A stretch of 64,000 nucleotides of DNA from Petrolisthes cinctipes (taxonomy: Eukaryota > Arthropoda > Malacostraca > Decapoda > Porcellanidae). Location: the NCBI GenBank assembly GCA_033782935.1, contig JAWQEG010000286.1, positions 1,377,501 through 1,441,500 on the forward strand, given 5' to 3'. This document shows positions 38,501 to 49,493 of this stretch, piece by piece (the first letter of the stretch is position 1; the number at the start of each line of letters is the position of its first letter). Position numbers and translations under genes: made by a program. The notes beneath the pieces were generated by a model. That model was given only the letters and a program-made list of their open reading frames with translations. It ran no database searches and was not told the DNA's origin.

Positions 38501-39840
38501 GGGCACCTAAAATATCGATTTTCATCATGGTTTGGCCTGTATTTTGAAAATACTCTAACACGGAGTAGGAATGTACAGATCGCTTCTGGGACCCAAAAAT
38601 ATCGAATTTTCCGGTGTTTTGAGACTGAATTTGAGATATAAACGGGTACAGAAGATGCATGCACATATTGACTTTGGGCACTTAAAATATCGATTTTCAG
38701 CATGTTTTGTGCCTGTATTTTGAAAATACTCTAACACGGAGTAGGCATGTACAGATCGCTTCTGGGACCCAAAAATATCGAATTTTCGGGTGTTTTGAGT
38801 CTGAATTTGAGATATAAACGGGTACAGAAGATGCATGCACATATTGACTTTGGGCACCTAAAATATCGATTTTCAGCATGTTTTGGGCCTGTATTTTGAA
38901 AATACTCTAACACGGAGTAGGCTTGTACAGATCGCTTCTGGGACCCAAAAATATCGAATTTTCGGGTGTTTTGAGTCTGAATTTGAGATATAAACGGGTA
39001 CAGAAGATGCATGCACATATTGACTTTGGGCACCTAAAATATCGATTTTCAGCATGTTTTGGGCCTGTATTTTGAAAATACTCTAACACGGAGTAGGCAT
39101 GTACAGATCGCTTCTGGGACCCAAAAATATCGAATTTTCGGGTGTTTTGAGTCTGAATTTGAGATATAAACGGGTACAGAAGATGCATGCACATATCGAC
39201 TGTGGGCACCTAAAATATCGATTTTTAGCATGTTTTGGGCCTATATTTTGAAAACATTCTAGCACTGAGTAGGCATGTACAGATCGCTTCTGGGACCCAA
39301 AAATATTGAATTTTTGGGTGTTTTGAGCCGGAATTTGGGATATAAACGGGTACAGAAGATGCATACACATATTGACTTTGTTCACCTAAAATATCGATTT
39401 TGAGCATGTTTTGGGTCTGTATCTTGAAAACATTCTAGCAAGGAGTAGGCATGTACAGATCGCTTCTGGGACCCAAAAATATCGAATTTTCCGGTGTTTT
39501 GAGCCTGAATATGAGATATAAACGGGTACAGAAGATGCATGCACATATTGACTTTGGTCACTTAAAATATCGATTTTCAGCATGTTTTGGGCCTGTATTT
39601 TGAAAATACTCTAACACGGAGTAGGCATGTACAGATCGCTTCTGGGACCCAAAAATATCGAATTTTCGGGTGTTTTGAGCCTGAATTTGGGAAATATACG
39701 GGTACAGAAGATGCATACACATATTGTCTTTGGGCACTTAAAATATCGATTTTCAGCATGTTTTGTGCCTGTATTTTGAAAATACTCTAACACGGAGTAG
39801 GCATGTACAGATCGCTTCTGGGACCCAAAAATATCAAATT
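35515..39840. repeat. 176-bp satellite array, right block (~25 monomers)
   Basis: Continues the same monomer in phase after the LTR element. It is more homogeneous than the left end of the array. The last monomer breaks off after 'gggacccaaaaatatcaaat', and unique AT-rich sequence begins about 39,841. The edge is only about 90 bp from the putative histone promoter motif. Confidence 0.97.
36621..38730. repeat. 703-bp higher-order repeat (4-monomer unit), about three copies
   Basis: Four monomer types follow each other in fixed order: (1) 'gagtaggaatgtac...ttccggtg'; (2) 'gagtctgaatttgag...gactgtgggcacc'; (3) 'tattgaatttttggg...ttgttcacc'; (4) 'caaggagtaggcat...catcatggtttggcc'. The series repeats at 703 bp: 'ttgttcacct' recurs at 36,918, 37,621 and 38,324, and 'catcatggtttgg' at 37,116, 37,819 and 38,523. 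Type 4 is one base short, so the unit is 703 and not 704. Similar 703-704-bp spacing recurs in parts of 19-23 kb. Confidence 0.85.
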
Positions 39841-39929
39841 TCTTTGTTAGATTGGTGTACTTCATGAATAAAAAATATTTCACAAAAATTGAAAGAAATA
39901 TTACAAAGGCTAAGTTGTTTCATTCTATG
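39841..39929. other. AT-rich junction between satellite and histone unit
   Basis: No gene seen. If the adjacent promoter was bidirectional, an H2B leader would be expected on this side; only AT-rich sequence and then satellite are found. Confidence 0.4.
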
Positions 39930-40022
39930 GAGCGAGAGGATCACGAGACACCGTCCCACCCTCGCGCTCCTCCTTGATTGGTCAAAATAGGGTGTCTCTG
40001 ATTCTACAGCCCCTATTTATAA
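39930..40022 (+). promoter_or_regulatory. Putative histone H2A promoter, displaced by LINE-A
   Basis: 73 bp (39,930-40,002) align without gaps to 47,698-47,770, with about 53 of 73 bases the same, including gctcctcc and the inverted CCAAT word ATTGG (39,977-39,981). A TATA-like ctatttataa follows at 40,013-40,022. LINE-A coding sequence begins within about 20-50 bp after the TATA box, where transcription would start. The two copies flank the histone unit, and each lies on the outer side of its LINE. That fits the CCAAT/TATA promoter of a divergent H2B-H2A pair in a tandem histone repeat. Promoter function is inference. Confidence 0.5.
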
Positions 40023-40038
40023 TTTGTTAGGGCGATAA

Positions 40039-40575
40039 CTCCACCAAGATTTTCAGGTTTTCTCTAAACTACTGCCTGAAATCCTGGCCTACAACAATCT
40101 CCCCAACATTAAAATCCCTCCATCCTGGTTGGGAAAACAACAACCTCCCTCACCACAGCCAACCCCTAATGCTCCCCCACCCCTCCTCCCTCCTCCTACA
40201 ACCCCATCCCCAATCCCCCCAGCCTCTCAACCACAAACAACTAGTAGCAACTCACCATGCACTGACTCCCACCACCACCCTCCAGATATGTCTCCATGCA
40301 AACGTAGAAGTACCTCCCCCTCACCAGTCAGGCGCTCAGAAGCCATGGCCCCCCACAAGACACCATCAGACCGATCAAGGTCGACCTCTAAGAGGACCAC
40401 AATAAGCCCCCTTTCTGGCTCTCAACCAGAGCCAGAAGATGCCCCACCTCCCAAAAGACAAAACTCCCTAGACAAACACATATATAAAACAATTAAAATA
40501 AAACATAAGTCACAGGATCCAAAACTTTCCCCATCACCCACAAGAGTTACCACATTCAAAGGTAGTGATGCTTAA
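40039..40575 (+). CDS. LINE-A ORF1 (5'-truncated, Pro/Ser-rich)
   Basis: Open from 40,039, just after a TAA, to the stop at 40,573-40,575. The first in-frame ATG is only near 40,288, so the true N-terminus is probably missing. Composition is Pro/Ser/Thr-rich with basic patches (CKRRSTSPSP) and a Lys-rich end. ORF1 proteins of such elements bind RNA, but no zinc knuckle or RRM is seen here. The stop overlaps the ORF2 start ATG (40,568) by 8 nt, a common LINE arrangement allowing termination-reinitiation. Confidence 0.6.
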   Translation, partial: LHQDFQVFSKLLPEILAYNNLPNIKIPPSWLGKQQPPSPQPTPNAPPPLLPPPTTPSPIPPASQPQTTSSNSPCTDSHHHPPDMSPCKRRSTSPSPVRRSEAMAPHKTPSDRSRSTSKRTTISPLSGSQPEPEDAPPPKRQNSLDKHIYKTIKIKHKSQDPKLSPSPTRVTTFKGSDA

Positions 40576-43330
40576 GATAATACAATTTAATATAAGAAAC
40601 TACTACACAAACAGACATGTACTCTCACACCTAATACAAGAACACGATGCAGACATCATACTTCTTAACAGCACATGTACAAACAACAGATACACAATAA
40701 AACATTTCACATACAAATCATATCAGACTGAGGGAGCATACAACGGAGTCTCAATTCTTGTCAAAAACACCATCAAACACACACTAATACACCGCAATTG
40801 GTCCTCTACACATTTCTTAGCTATAAAAACATACACAGACCTAGGACCTCTTGTCATTTCCACAACATACACCAGACCAAACACACATATCCCTTTCAGC
40901 GACCTGAATTACATATTCAATCATAACACCCCAGTACTTCACATAGCAGACATGAACGCCACACACCACGCATTACAACACATCAACACCAACAGACACG
41001 GTACACAATTATACTCTCTTATGCAACATAAAAGACTAAACTTTCTCGGCCCAGATTTTCACACTTCTTACACCAACAGTGGACGTGGCAAGCCCGATCT
41101 TGCCATCACTAACAGACACTTTAACATGTTTCACTACCACATACAACCTGGCCCCCTTTCGGGGTCGGACCACATCCCAGTCATCTATTACATCTCTACA
41201 AACCCTATACTTATACCAACAACAAAACATTTCAGATACAAACAAGCTGACTGGGACACATACAAGCACATCTTGGCTGAGGAAGGATACACCACAAACT
41301 ACGAAAACAAAACCATAGCAGACATAGACACACAATGCCAGCACATACACAACAGTATACTTCAGGCCGCTGAAAGGTCCATACCCAAAACAACATACAA
41401 ACCAATCTACTCTTTCAGACCCTCCATACGTACACAACGACTCCTTGTATGCTACCGAAATAGATTCAACAACAACAGAAACATGTTACACACACTAGCC
41501 CCAATACGGCAAGACCTAACCTTCCTCCGAAACCATATCCTTAATAGTCTCGAAAACGACCATCACAAACATTGGACACACTTAATTAAAGAGGCTGAAT
41601 CTCACAGAATTAAAACTCCACTGGAGTTCTGGTGCCGGATCGGGCGGCTGATGGGTGTCCCCAGGGAACACACTCACCGCCTGATTATCAACAACCGAGC
41701 CATTACAGACCCCGTGGAGATTACACATGCATTTAAATCACACTGGGAAAACATTCACACACCACACCCACCCGCTCCAACTATCACTCAACATGTAAAC
41801 AACATTAACCAACATATACAAAATATGCCACTCACGATTCAGCCCGACACACCTATACACTTGCATACATTAGACCCAGAACACCTTCTCACAGCCCCAT
41901 TTGGTACTGACGAAGTCAAGCTCTTGCTCCGACATGCCCCTAAAAAGGCACCGGGTGCCACAGGCATTGGTTACAGACTTGTACACAACCTCCCCGACAA
42001 AACAATTGAAGCCATAACGACATTATTCAATGCCTGTTTAGCAACCGGTTACTTCCCTGACGCTTACAAAAAAGCCACTGCTACTTTGATCCCAAAACCA
42101 GGTAAACAAATGACAAACCCTGCAAATGACAGACCAATAAGCCTTCTTGAGACAATAGGGAAAACACTAGAACGACTTCTTAACAAACGACTACGACTAC
42201 ATCTCGAAGACGATGGACTACTGACTGAAAAACAATTTGGCTTCAGACCCTACCGCTCCACACAACAAGCACTAAATATAATCACCAATTACATAAACAT
42301 AAACAAACATACACCTCCACCTTTCAAAATTGCACTTGTGACCAAAGACGCAGAGAAGGCTTTTGACACAGTATGGCATGAGGGCCTGAAGTACAAAATC
42401 TGCACGCAGTTTAACTTCCCCATAATTATTCAGAAACTCCTCTGTAATTTTCTTGATAACAGATTTATGCAAATTAAATTTTAAAATAATTTCTCGGAAT
42501 ATTTTCCACTGCGAGCAGGTGTGCCTCAGGGCTCAGTCCTATCTCCCACTCTCTACATCCTTTACACAAATGACATGCCCGACCCGATCCACGCTGACTC
42601 ACTCACAATACAATACGCAGATGACGTAACTCACGTGACTAGGGCAGGCACACTTGATGCCCTGACAACCAAGACACAGAGAGAGCTTGACAGTGTCTCA
42701 CAGTGGGAGTTACACTGGCGTGTTCGGACTAATCCAACCAAATCCCAACTAACATTCTTTAATATTAAAACTCAAGTTCCGCGTCCCCTTACCCTCCCCT
42801 CCCATGACAACATTCGTACTCCCATCCCAACCTCAAATACCTGCACCGTACTGGGGCTAAACATCGACAATCACATTCGCATGCACAAACACGCAATAAG
42901 CATCGCTGCCAAAGCAAAACTACAGTTGGGCAGGTTACAAAGATTCTACAACACAGACACCAAAACAAAATTACACCTATACAAAACACTCATACGCCCT
43001 CTCATCTCATATTCACCCCTCTCATTATCACTCACTGCCACCACACACAAGAAAACACTACAAATTATTCAGAATAGGGCTCTCAGATGGGCACATAAAA
43101 TACACTGGCAGGACTTCGCCACAAATGAATCACTACACGCACTCACAAACATGCCACCAGTCAACACTTACCTACACCACCTTTCAGACAAACAAATAAA
43201 CAAACTCACAGACGGCCTACAACACTACATTGACAAACTCAACGCCATAACTCCACCTAGAAGACAGTACGCAAACCTTTTCCATGAAGATTCCAGGCCA
43301 CCACCCACCCCTACTTACACCTACAGATAA
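40568..43330 (+). pseudogene. LINE-A ORF2: APE endonuclease and reverse transcriptase, one in-frame stop
   Basis: About 920 codons in one frame. The N-terminal endonuclease (codons 1-220) has IQFNIRN, the Asp/Asn pair of IADMNATHHA and the terminal GPLSGSDHIPVIYY (SDH motif). The place where many family members carry the metal-binding Glu reads LLNSTC. The RT begins near 41,900 (KKAPGATGIG, DRPISLLETIGK, QFGFRPYRSTQQAL, KDAEKAFDTVWHEGL), continues with GVPQGSVLSPTLYILY and has the active site YADD at 42,618-42,629. A single TAA at 42,482-42,484 separates the fingers/palm from GVPQGS with no frame change, so the element is one substitution from a complete frame. The C-terminus carries no RNase H. 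Confidence 0.87.
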
Positions 43331-43905
43331 AACACAAACACGCCATTCTGCAGACAATCATTTAAACATTCAAAACACGAACAATAAACACCAGCTCTCC
43401 CTTAATCTTCCCTGATTGACTGACATGTTTCATCACTCAGGGAGGCAGTGGGGAGGGCAAGACACACACGCACTGATGCGCGCACTGCCTCACATAACCC
43501 ACACTAATCAACAACCCCAATCCATCCTTCCCACACGCCTGCTCACTCCCTACTCTAAACCCTTCCCTCATTCCACTGGCTCCATCAATGACTCAGTATT
43601 TGTTTCCATTGTTTCATTCATACTTATTCCTCTTCACTTTGGCCGTTTCTATCTCGCAGTCCAACACCTCAGCACACACCACCAGACCACTCCTCCTACC
43701 CGTCCGTCCTTGCCGCCGCACTCCACCTTCCCATGCCTACATCCTCCTTCCTAATTGCAACTGTCCACTACCCACTTCCTTTTCCAACAACCTACCAACG
43801 CATGCTGAGTTAAGTCTCGGCTCTTTTTCTCCCACTAAAACTCACTTCCTCTTGCTTACTCTTTCTCTATCCCCAACCTTCTTTCCCCCCACCTTTACTA
43901 CTTTA

Positions 43906-43938
<33 letters not shown>

Positions 43939-43942
<4 letters not shown>

Positions 43943-43984
43943 TTGTGTTGATCTTCGACAGACCTCTATATCGACTCAGTTACC
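43939..43984 (+). promoter_or_regulatory. Remaining H2A leader
   Basis: 46 bp between the LINE-A poly(A) tail and the H2A ATG. It begins tcatttg, which matches the arthropod initiator TCAKTY, so the retrotransposon seems to sit at or just before the transcription start site. It shares TTCGAC with the H2B leader. Confidence 0.5.
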
Positions 43985-44350
43985 ATGTCTGGACGCGGCA
44001 AGGGCGGCAAAGTGAAGGGAAAGTCCCGTTCAAGCAGGGCTGGACTTCAATTCCCCGTAGGTAGAATCCACCGACTGCTACGTAAGGGCAACTACGCTGA
44101 ACGCGTCGGTGCAGGAGCTCCAGTCTATTTTGCTGCCGTCATGGAGTACCTTGCTGCTGAGGTGTTGGAACTGGCAGGCAATGCTGCCCGAGACAACAAG
44201 AAGAGTCGTATCATCCCCCGTCACTTGCAGCTGGCCATCCGCAATGACGAGGAGCTCAACAAGCTCCTGTCTGGCGTTACCATTGCTCAGGGTGGCGTTC
44301 TACCTAATATCCAGGCTGTCTTGCTGCCCAAGAAGACCGAAAAGAAGTAA
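43985..44350 (+). CDS. H2A: Histone H2A (replication-dependent type)
   Basis: 121 residues, uninterrupted and intronless, starting [14 protein letters not shown] and ending LLPKKTEKK. The histone fold is complete ([38 protein letters not shown], acidic-patch residues present). H2A pairs with H2B in the nucleosome. Compared with usual arthropod H2A, the N-terminal tail seems two residues short (GKSRSSRAG), an otherwise Leu position is Phe ([12 protein letters not shown]), and a Thr is Ser (NKKSRII). These changes may be neutral or early decay. A histone-type 3' stem-loop follows 56 bp after the stop. The native promoter is separated by a 3.9-kb LINE, so expression of this copy is doubtful. Confidence 0.95.
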   Translation: MSGRGKGGKVKGKSRSSRAGLQFPVGRIHRLLRKGNYAERVGAGAPVYFAAVMEYLAAEVLELAGNAARDNKKSRIIPRHLQLAIRNDEELNKLLSGVTIAQGGVLPNIQAVLLPKKTEKK

Positions 44351-44405
44351 GGTTGCTCTCTGTCCCCAGAGGCCTCCTTTCCTCCTCTTTCCAACTTATA
44401 GATCC

Positions 44406-44422
44406 GGCTCCTTAATGGAGCC
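44406..44422 (+). terminator. Histone 3' stem-loop of H2A
   Basis: ggctccttaatggagcc forms a 6-bp stem with a 5-nt loop, and a purine-rich caaagag (44,436-44,442) follows like the U7 snRNA-binding downstream element. Canonical histone stem-loops have a 4-nt loop, so this is an unusual form. Confidence 0.75.
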
Positions 44423-44442
44423 ACACTTGCCTTCACAAAGAG

Positions 44443-45557
44443 TTTGATAATAGACAAGCTATTTATTGGATTACATTTCCTTTTATTGACTTAGGCTCTC
44501 ATGTAAGGTCGCCGACAATAGTCGTCTTCTCACTCAGCTCTTCTTGTACGAGTCTGGTTAATTAAGGCTTATATTACCATGGCTTAGCAGCCTACTGTAC
44601 AGATCTGTAGTAAGAACATTACAGATTAACTGAAAAAGAAGGGTCGGTGTTAATATTTGCCACGATTGAATTATGGGTATAAAGATAAAGGTTTTATTTA
44701 CCATTCTGCGCCCAAATGGGTGTCTTGCAAAATTCCTGTAGATGCGAGTGGGAGTGATTTGCGTCGAAATAATATGCACGATATTACATAAGTAGTGCAT
44801 GTGATAGGTGAACGTTTTTGTGTATGTAATGAATTAGGTTGAAATAAAGATTATGCACTACAATAAAGAAATATAGCGCTAGTGTGTATGAAATATGAAG
44901 GTGTTGTGTATATTAGTAGGCAATAGGTATATAGACGTGCATGTCGACATTCTATTCCAGAGCGAAGGTAATGATAAATATGGGCTTATTCATTCGAGGA
45001 AATTAAGCCATATAAAATCTGTAGTAAGTGTGGTTACGAAAGCCCAACTTACTAATACCTACACACAAACACTCTTAAGCACAAATCAATTTATACATAC
45101 ACACAAAACCTCTCTTAAATACAAGCACATTAATACTTACACAAATAAACAATCTTAATAACACACACTAACGCTTGTATACACGCCAAACCCCACTCTT
45201 ACGCTTATCCTTACACACACACACATATTCCTACACGTGCACACACCATCTCTGTTCATTTATTTATCCAATGCGGCCCACCCCTCCTCTACTGTCACTA
45301 ACCTAGGAAAAATAAAAGGAGGAACTACAAAATTATCATTGAGGATAGGCAATCTCTCCTAAAAAGAGTCCGATCCGATTCGATGGCAGTGAGGTACCTT
45401 CCATACTTTGTTTCTACTTCGTCTACCGCACGCCCCTTATTGCACCTCGACACCTACAAAGCTCGTCTGACATAACACCACAAAAAAGATAACCAGCATT
45501 AATGCATGGCCACACTCAATTTTGTCCATAACAGTTCCCTTAAGTCTAAAATGTTGT
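44443..45557. other. H2A-H2B intergenic spacer
   Basis: About 1.1 kb between the two convergent histone genes. No other histone gene was recognised. Around 45,055-45,250 there are degenerate CA-rich and 'acacacac' stretches. Confidence 0.6.
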
Positions 45558-45574
45558 GGCTCCTAATAGGAGCC
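45558..45574 (-). terminator. Histone 3' stem-loop of H2B remnant
   Basis: On the minus strand this reads ggctcctattaggagcc, a 6-7-bp stem with a 3-5-nt loop, 36 nt after the H2B stop. It has the same GGCTCC stem and the same odd loop size as the H2A stem-loop. Confidence 0.7.
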
Positions 45575-45610
45575 GATTGTTGACCAAATGATTCTGGAGA
45601 GTGCACCACT

Positions 45611-45854
<244 letters not shown>

Positions 45855-45969
45855 TTAGAGGGAGAGGAGAGTTATTTGGAGTGGGAGAGAAAGAATGGGG
45901 AAAAATGAGCAGAAGGAGAGGTAGGAAAGTTGGTGGGCTGTCCACCTTACTATTTTTATTTTAGATTAC

Positions 45970-46228
45970 ATGATAAATACATTTTTATAATTGATATACC
46001 CATACTGGGTTATATAATTCTCATATATTTTTTTTTTTTATTTACATGATGGTGGGGAGTACATTTTCATACAGTATTTCCTTTTTTAGTTTTGACCTTA
46101 TAAATACATTTTTATAGTTGATATACACATACTAGGTTACATACTTCTCATACATAATCATATTTTTGCTAATTTGCATGGTGGTAGGTAGTACATTTTC
46201 ATACAGTATTTGTTTGTTAGTTTTGACC
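45970..46228. repeat. 127-bp tandem duplication in the LINE-B 3' UTR
   Basis: Two diverged copies, the word aaatacatttttata recurring at 45,975 and 46,102, each ending in 'acattttcatacagtattt' and 'ttttgaccttat'. Tandem 3'-UTR repeats are known in some non-LTR elements. Confidence 0.7.
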
Positions 46229-46419
46229 TTATTCAATCATGTCTAGTTACATTTTAGTTGATTTATTGATCTTATTGATAATTTATAATTAGTTTGGCTT
46301 AATTAACATTTGTTTTATTTAATTTATTTTTCTGGTTTCTGGTTACATTTATTGAGTTAAATTTAATTATGACATCTAAGCTATCTAGCTAATTTATTGA
46401 TTTACACAATTTAGGATGC

Positions 46420-47635
46420 TTAGTTGTAAAGAGGTTCAGGATCATTTCTTATTGCAGCAAGACTGCTAGGGAATCTGGGGCTGAAGGAGGCTATGTTGTT
46501 GGTTTCCTCCAGCAAGTGGTCGAGCTCTTCACGGTGTGTTGACTCCAGTCTCTCCCATACTTTTTTGGCTCTGTTGTGAAGTCTAATGTTTAAAGGTAGT
46601 GTTTTCGTTTTATCGTGTATTTGTACTGTATTTAGTGTGTAAGGATATCTTTGGTCTGTGGCGAATCTTAGTGCTTTATTTTGGGTGATTTGTAGTTTTC
46701 TTATCTGTGCTGTGTTTAAGGTGTGAGTTGGAATTGGTGGGTAGTCTAGTATGGGAAGAACCAGAGTCTTGACTAAGTGAGTCTTCAACCCCTCTGACAT
46801 GACCCTGAATCTCCTTAGCTTATTTAAGCACTGTAATGCCAGAGCATTTCTTTTTGTAACGTTGTTTTGGTATCCATTTTTGGAGATTGTGAGACCTAGG
46901 ATATTCCCGCTGTTTTTAAATTCTATTAGGTCTCCATCTATTATTAGTTCTTCTCCCACCCTGTGGCCTAATCGTATGGGAGTGAATTTATTAGTGTTGG
47001 TTTTAATTTTCCACTTTGTCTCAAATTTATTTATATTTTCTATTTCCCTTTCCGTGCCAATATTTGCCATATTTTTTTATCTTCCTGGATATTTGCATAT
47101 TTGAGTTATGTCGTCCGCGTAGGAAATGTTTATGTTTTGGTGTGACACTGGAGGGGGTATGTCTCTTGTGTATATGATGAATAGAGTAGGAGACAGCACG
47201 CTGCCCTGAGGTACGCCACAGCCTATGTCAATGTACTCACCTAGGAAATTTCCAATCCTCAGCCTTGCTTGCCTGTCCTCAAGGAAGTCACATAGAAGTG
47301 CTTCCATGTTTCTAGGCAAGTTAAGCTGAAGTATCTTGTACTTTAACCCCAGGTGCCAAACCCTGTCAAAGGCCTTTGTGATGTCTCTCAGGACAACGTG
47401 GCATTGCCCGTTGTGTGTTTTGGCATGAGTTATATGTTCTGTGGCGAGTGCTAGTGCGTGTGTGGTGCCCAGGACAGGGCGGAATCCATATTGGTATTTC
47501 GAGAGCTGTTCTTCTGTTTCGAGATGTAGTCTCAGTCTTTTGTTTAAGATTTTTTCGAAAATTTTTCCTGGTACCTCCAGGAGGGAGATAGGTCGATAAT
47601 TTTGTGCATTTCTTGGGTCTTTGCCCGCTTTATTT
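46420..47635 (-). pseudogene. LINE-B reverse transcriptase, C-terminal part, one stop
   Basis: One minus-strand frame with a single TAA at 47,077-47,079. It starts inside the RT (AGKDPRNAQNYRPISLLEV), continues with DITKAFDRVWHLGLKYKIL and GVPQGSVLSPTLFIIYT, has the active-site YADD before the stop, and then the thumb and C-terminal region (NILGLTIS, NKALRFA) to 46,420. Endonuclease and ORF1 are absent. An A/T-rich low-complexity stretch (47,632-47,670) marks the truncated end. Confidence 0.87.
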
Positions 47636-47685
47636 ATTTTTTTTATTTTATTTTATTTTTTTTTTAAATTGTCTCTCCACATTTT

Positions 47686-47770
47686 CATATATATATTGAG
47701 CGAGAAGATCAAGGGGACCCACTAGCCCCGCTTGCTCCTCCTGGATTGGCCAAAATTAGGTGCCTCTGAT
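47686..47770 (-). promoter_or_regulatory. Putative histone H2B promoter, displaced by LINE-B
   Basis: Contains the second copy of the 73-bp motif (47,698-47,770) with the CCAAT-box word at 47,745-47,749. On the minus strand a TATA run (47,687-47,697) lies next to it on the H2B side, and about 20-50 bp further the LINE-B sequence starts. The orientation of the 73-bp motif relative to H2B here and H2A at 39,930 agrees with one bidirectional H2B/H2A promoter repeated at both ends of a unit. Confidence 0.5.
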
Positions 47771-48976
47771 AGTCATCTCCTAACAAAAAATAACATACTA
47801 ATAAATCTAATTGCAAAACACAATTCTGGGCGATACAATTTTTATTATAAAACAATAATGATGTCGGTAAAGGTTTGTATAGATTTTACGAAAATTATAT
47901 ACTTGTCCAAATTTCCCGACATATTTTACTCAACATACAATAACGACTGCAGACAAAATCATTAGAAAATAACATGTAATGTATATACTGTATAGTACAT
48001 AATTACAGGAACCCCCAAGACTTCTGGGATCCGATAAAGAGAATGAGAGGTACTACAAACATTTCTAATCCATATATAACAGATGGAAGCAATAAAAACA
48101 TAAATGAAATATACTGTATTATGGTAAACAAAATCAACAAAGATTTACAGCTATATGGGAAAGCATTTTTAGAATATCGTAGGAGGAAAATGAAGACTTT
48201 GACCACGAAAATGATAAAAGAAGTAATTTCGGAAGGCATACAAATAGAATATAACAAAAATGGCACTACTTACAACCACTGCGACTAACCTACCTACTAC
48301 AAGAACTAACCACTATAATCCAGATACCTTAGTAAATGCATCCAATATTTCCAATACTAGGGTACCCAATAATAACGTCAGTAAGTCTAAGTAAAGAATA
48401 GTTATTTAAAATTTAAATTTAAAATTTAAAACAGGGAAATTTCTACCAGATGAAATACCAAAAAGACCATCAATGTTCAAGAGTAAACAGGGAATAATTG
48501 AGGTAAAAAGGGAAATTCTGATGTTGAAGTGATGGAAATTTCGTCAAGCAGACCTGGCAACACTGGCAACTGGTCGAGAGCCATACTTCAAACTTGTCGA
48601 CGGAAAGACCATACTCCCGACTACCAACTGAACAACTGCGTTATAGAATATTTTCAATTATTTCGGTAAGTTTATCAGTCAAAATCATCTGTTTCGTGAT
48701 CGCACTGGCTCCTAAGATAGGAACAGCTTTAGAATCTCATATACGAATACAGGAATTGTGTATAAAAGAGCACCAATTAAGGTTAAATGGTGATTTTATT
48801 ATTAACCATAGTTTAGCAGCTAGAATAATACGATATGTCACTAAGTTTACTATCACATGCTGAAATGGTTTCTTTCAAAATTAATTTGGTTTGGTAAAAT
48901 ACTATTAAAAAGCTGGCGTTAATATAAAATTAAGGACCACTAAGATTTAAGGGGTATTATTTCAGCTTGACTCAAA
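47771..48976. other. AT-rich non-coding sequence
   Basis: No recognisable gene or repeat. Small open frames at 48,043-48,288 and 48,594-48,863 have no recognised domain. A short attta-type palindromic run is seen near 48,405-48,430. Confidence 0.5.
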
Positions 48977-49355
48977 TATTGAAAGAATTACCGTTATTGT
49001 GTACGGTTTTTCTACCTCCATTACCCGCTTATATAGACCATTCTAAGACTATTTTTTTGTATGGCATTTCATCCGCAAATGCCCCATTTACAAGATAGGG
49101 CATATTCAAATGGGGCATTTTGAAATTAGCCTGACCTTACCTAGACCACAGCAGAATACCAGGACCTATCCTGGGCAGACTACCGGGACCTAACCTGGGC
49201 AAAGTACCGCGACCTAACCTGGGGAAACTACCGGGAAATAACCTGGACAAACTACCGGGAAATAACTGTGGTAAAGTACAGGAAATGACCGGGGCAAAGT
49301 ACTGGGACCTAGCAGGATCTGGCAACACTGCTACAAAACGGTAATTCTTTCAATA
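48977..49355. mobile_element. MITE, copy 1 (379 bp)
   Basis: Ends are inverted: it starts tattgaaagaattaccgt and finishes acggtaattctttcaata. The centre holds about six degenerate ~22-bp repeats of 'accgggacctaacctgggcaa' (49,150-49,310). There is no coding capacity. It is the inverted partner of copy 2 at 49,494-49,857. Confidence 0.8.
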
Positions 49356-49493
49356 AATACCAAAAATACACTATACATCAGATTCTGGTTAAGTTAGTTT
49401 TTTAATCTAATGCCAAAATACCATTTATTCCTCTTATCCCATTTTTCCTTGATCTTCATAGCCATGTTGTCTGATGGAAGAAAAAAAGGTATT

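Larger units (their letters stand above)
40039..43938 (+). mobile_element. LINE-A: APE/RT non-LTR retrotransposon inserted before H2A
   Basis: Two-ORF non-LTR element: a Pro-rich ORF1, an endonuclease-RT ORF2, a C-rich 3' UTR (43,331-43,906) and a 32-A tail (43,907-43,938). The 5' end is probably truncated, because ORF1 is open from the first possible codon but has no early ATG. The exact 5' junction is uncertain. The tail ends 46 bp before the H2A ATG, and the element is in the same orientation as H2A. The clade looks like the Jockey/I group of APE-type LINEs; the subclade was not assigned. It is related to, but clearly different from, LINE-B at 45,822-47,635. Confidence 0.88.

Noticed and set aside
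1919..39840. Hundreds of 60-170-codon ORFs on both strands with repeated sequence (for example MPKVNMCMHLLYPFISQIQ-like and MYRSLLGPKNIEFSG-like)
   Set aside because: They are translations of the satellite monomer, recur every 176 bp in shifting frames and appear on both strands at once; no start context or conserved domain.
1919..39840. CENP-B-box-like motif in the satellite around gagatataaacgggt
   Set aside because: At least two of the core positions mismatch; the similarity is not better than expected in AT-rich DNA.
1919..39840. CRISPR array
   Set aside because: The repeats are contiguous 176-bp monomers without unique spacers, in a eukaryotic setting.
44895..45158. 87-codon ORF in the histone spacer
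   Set aside because: The second half is CA-rich repeat translation and there is no recognisable domain.
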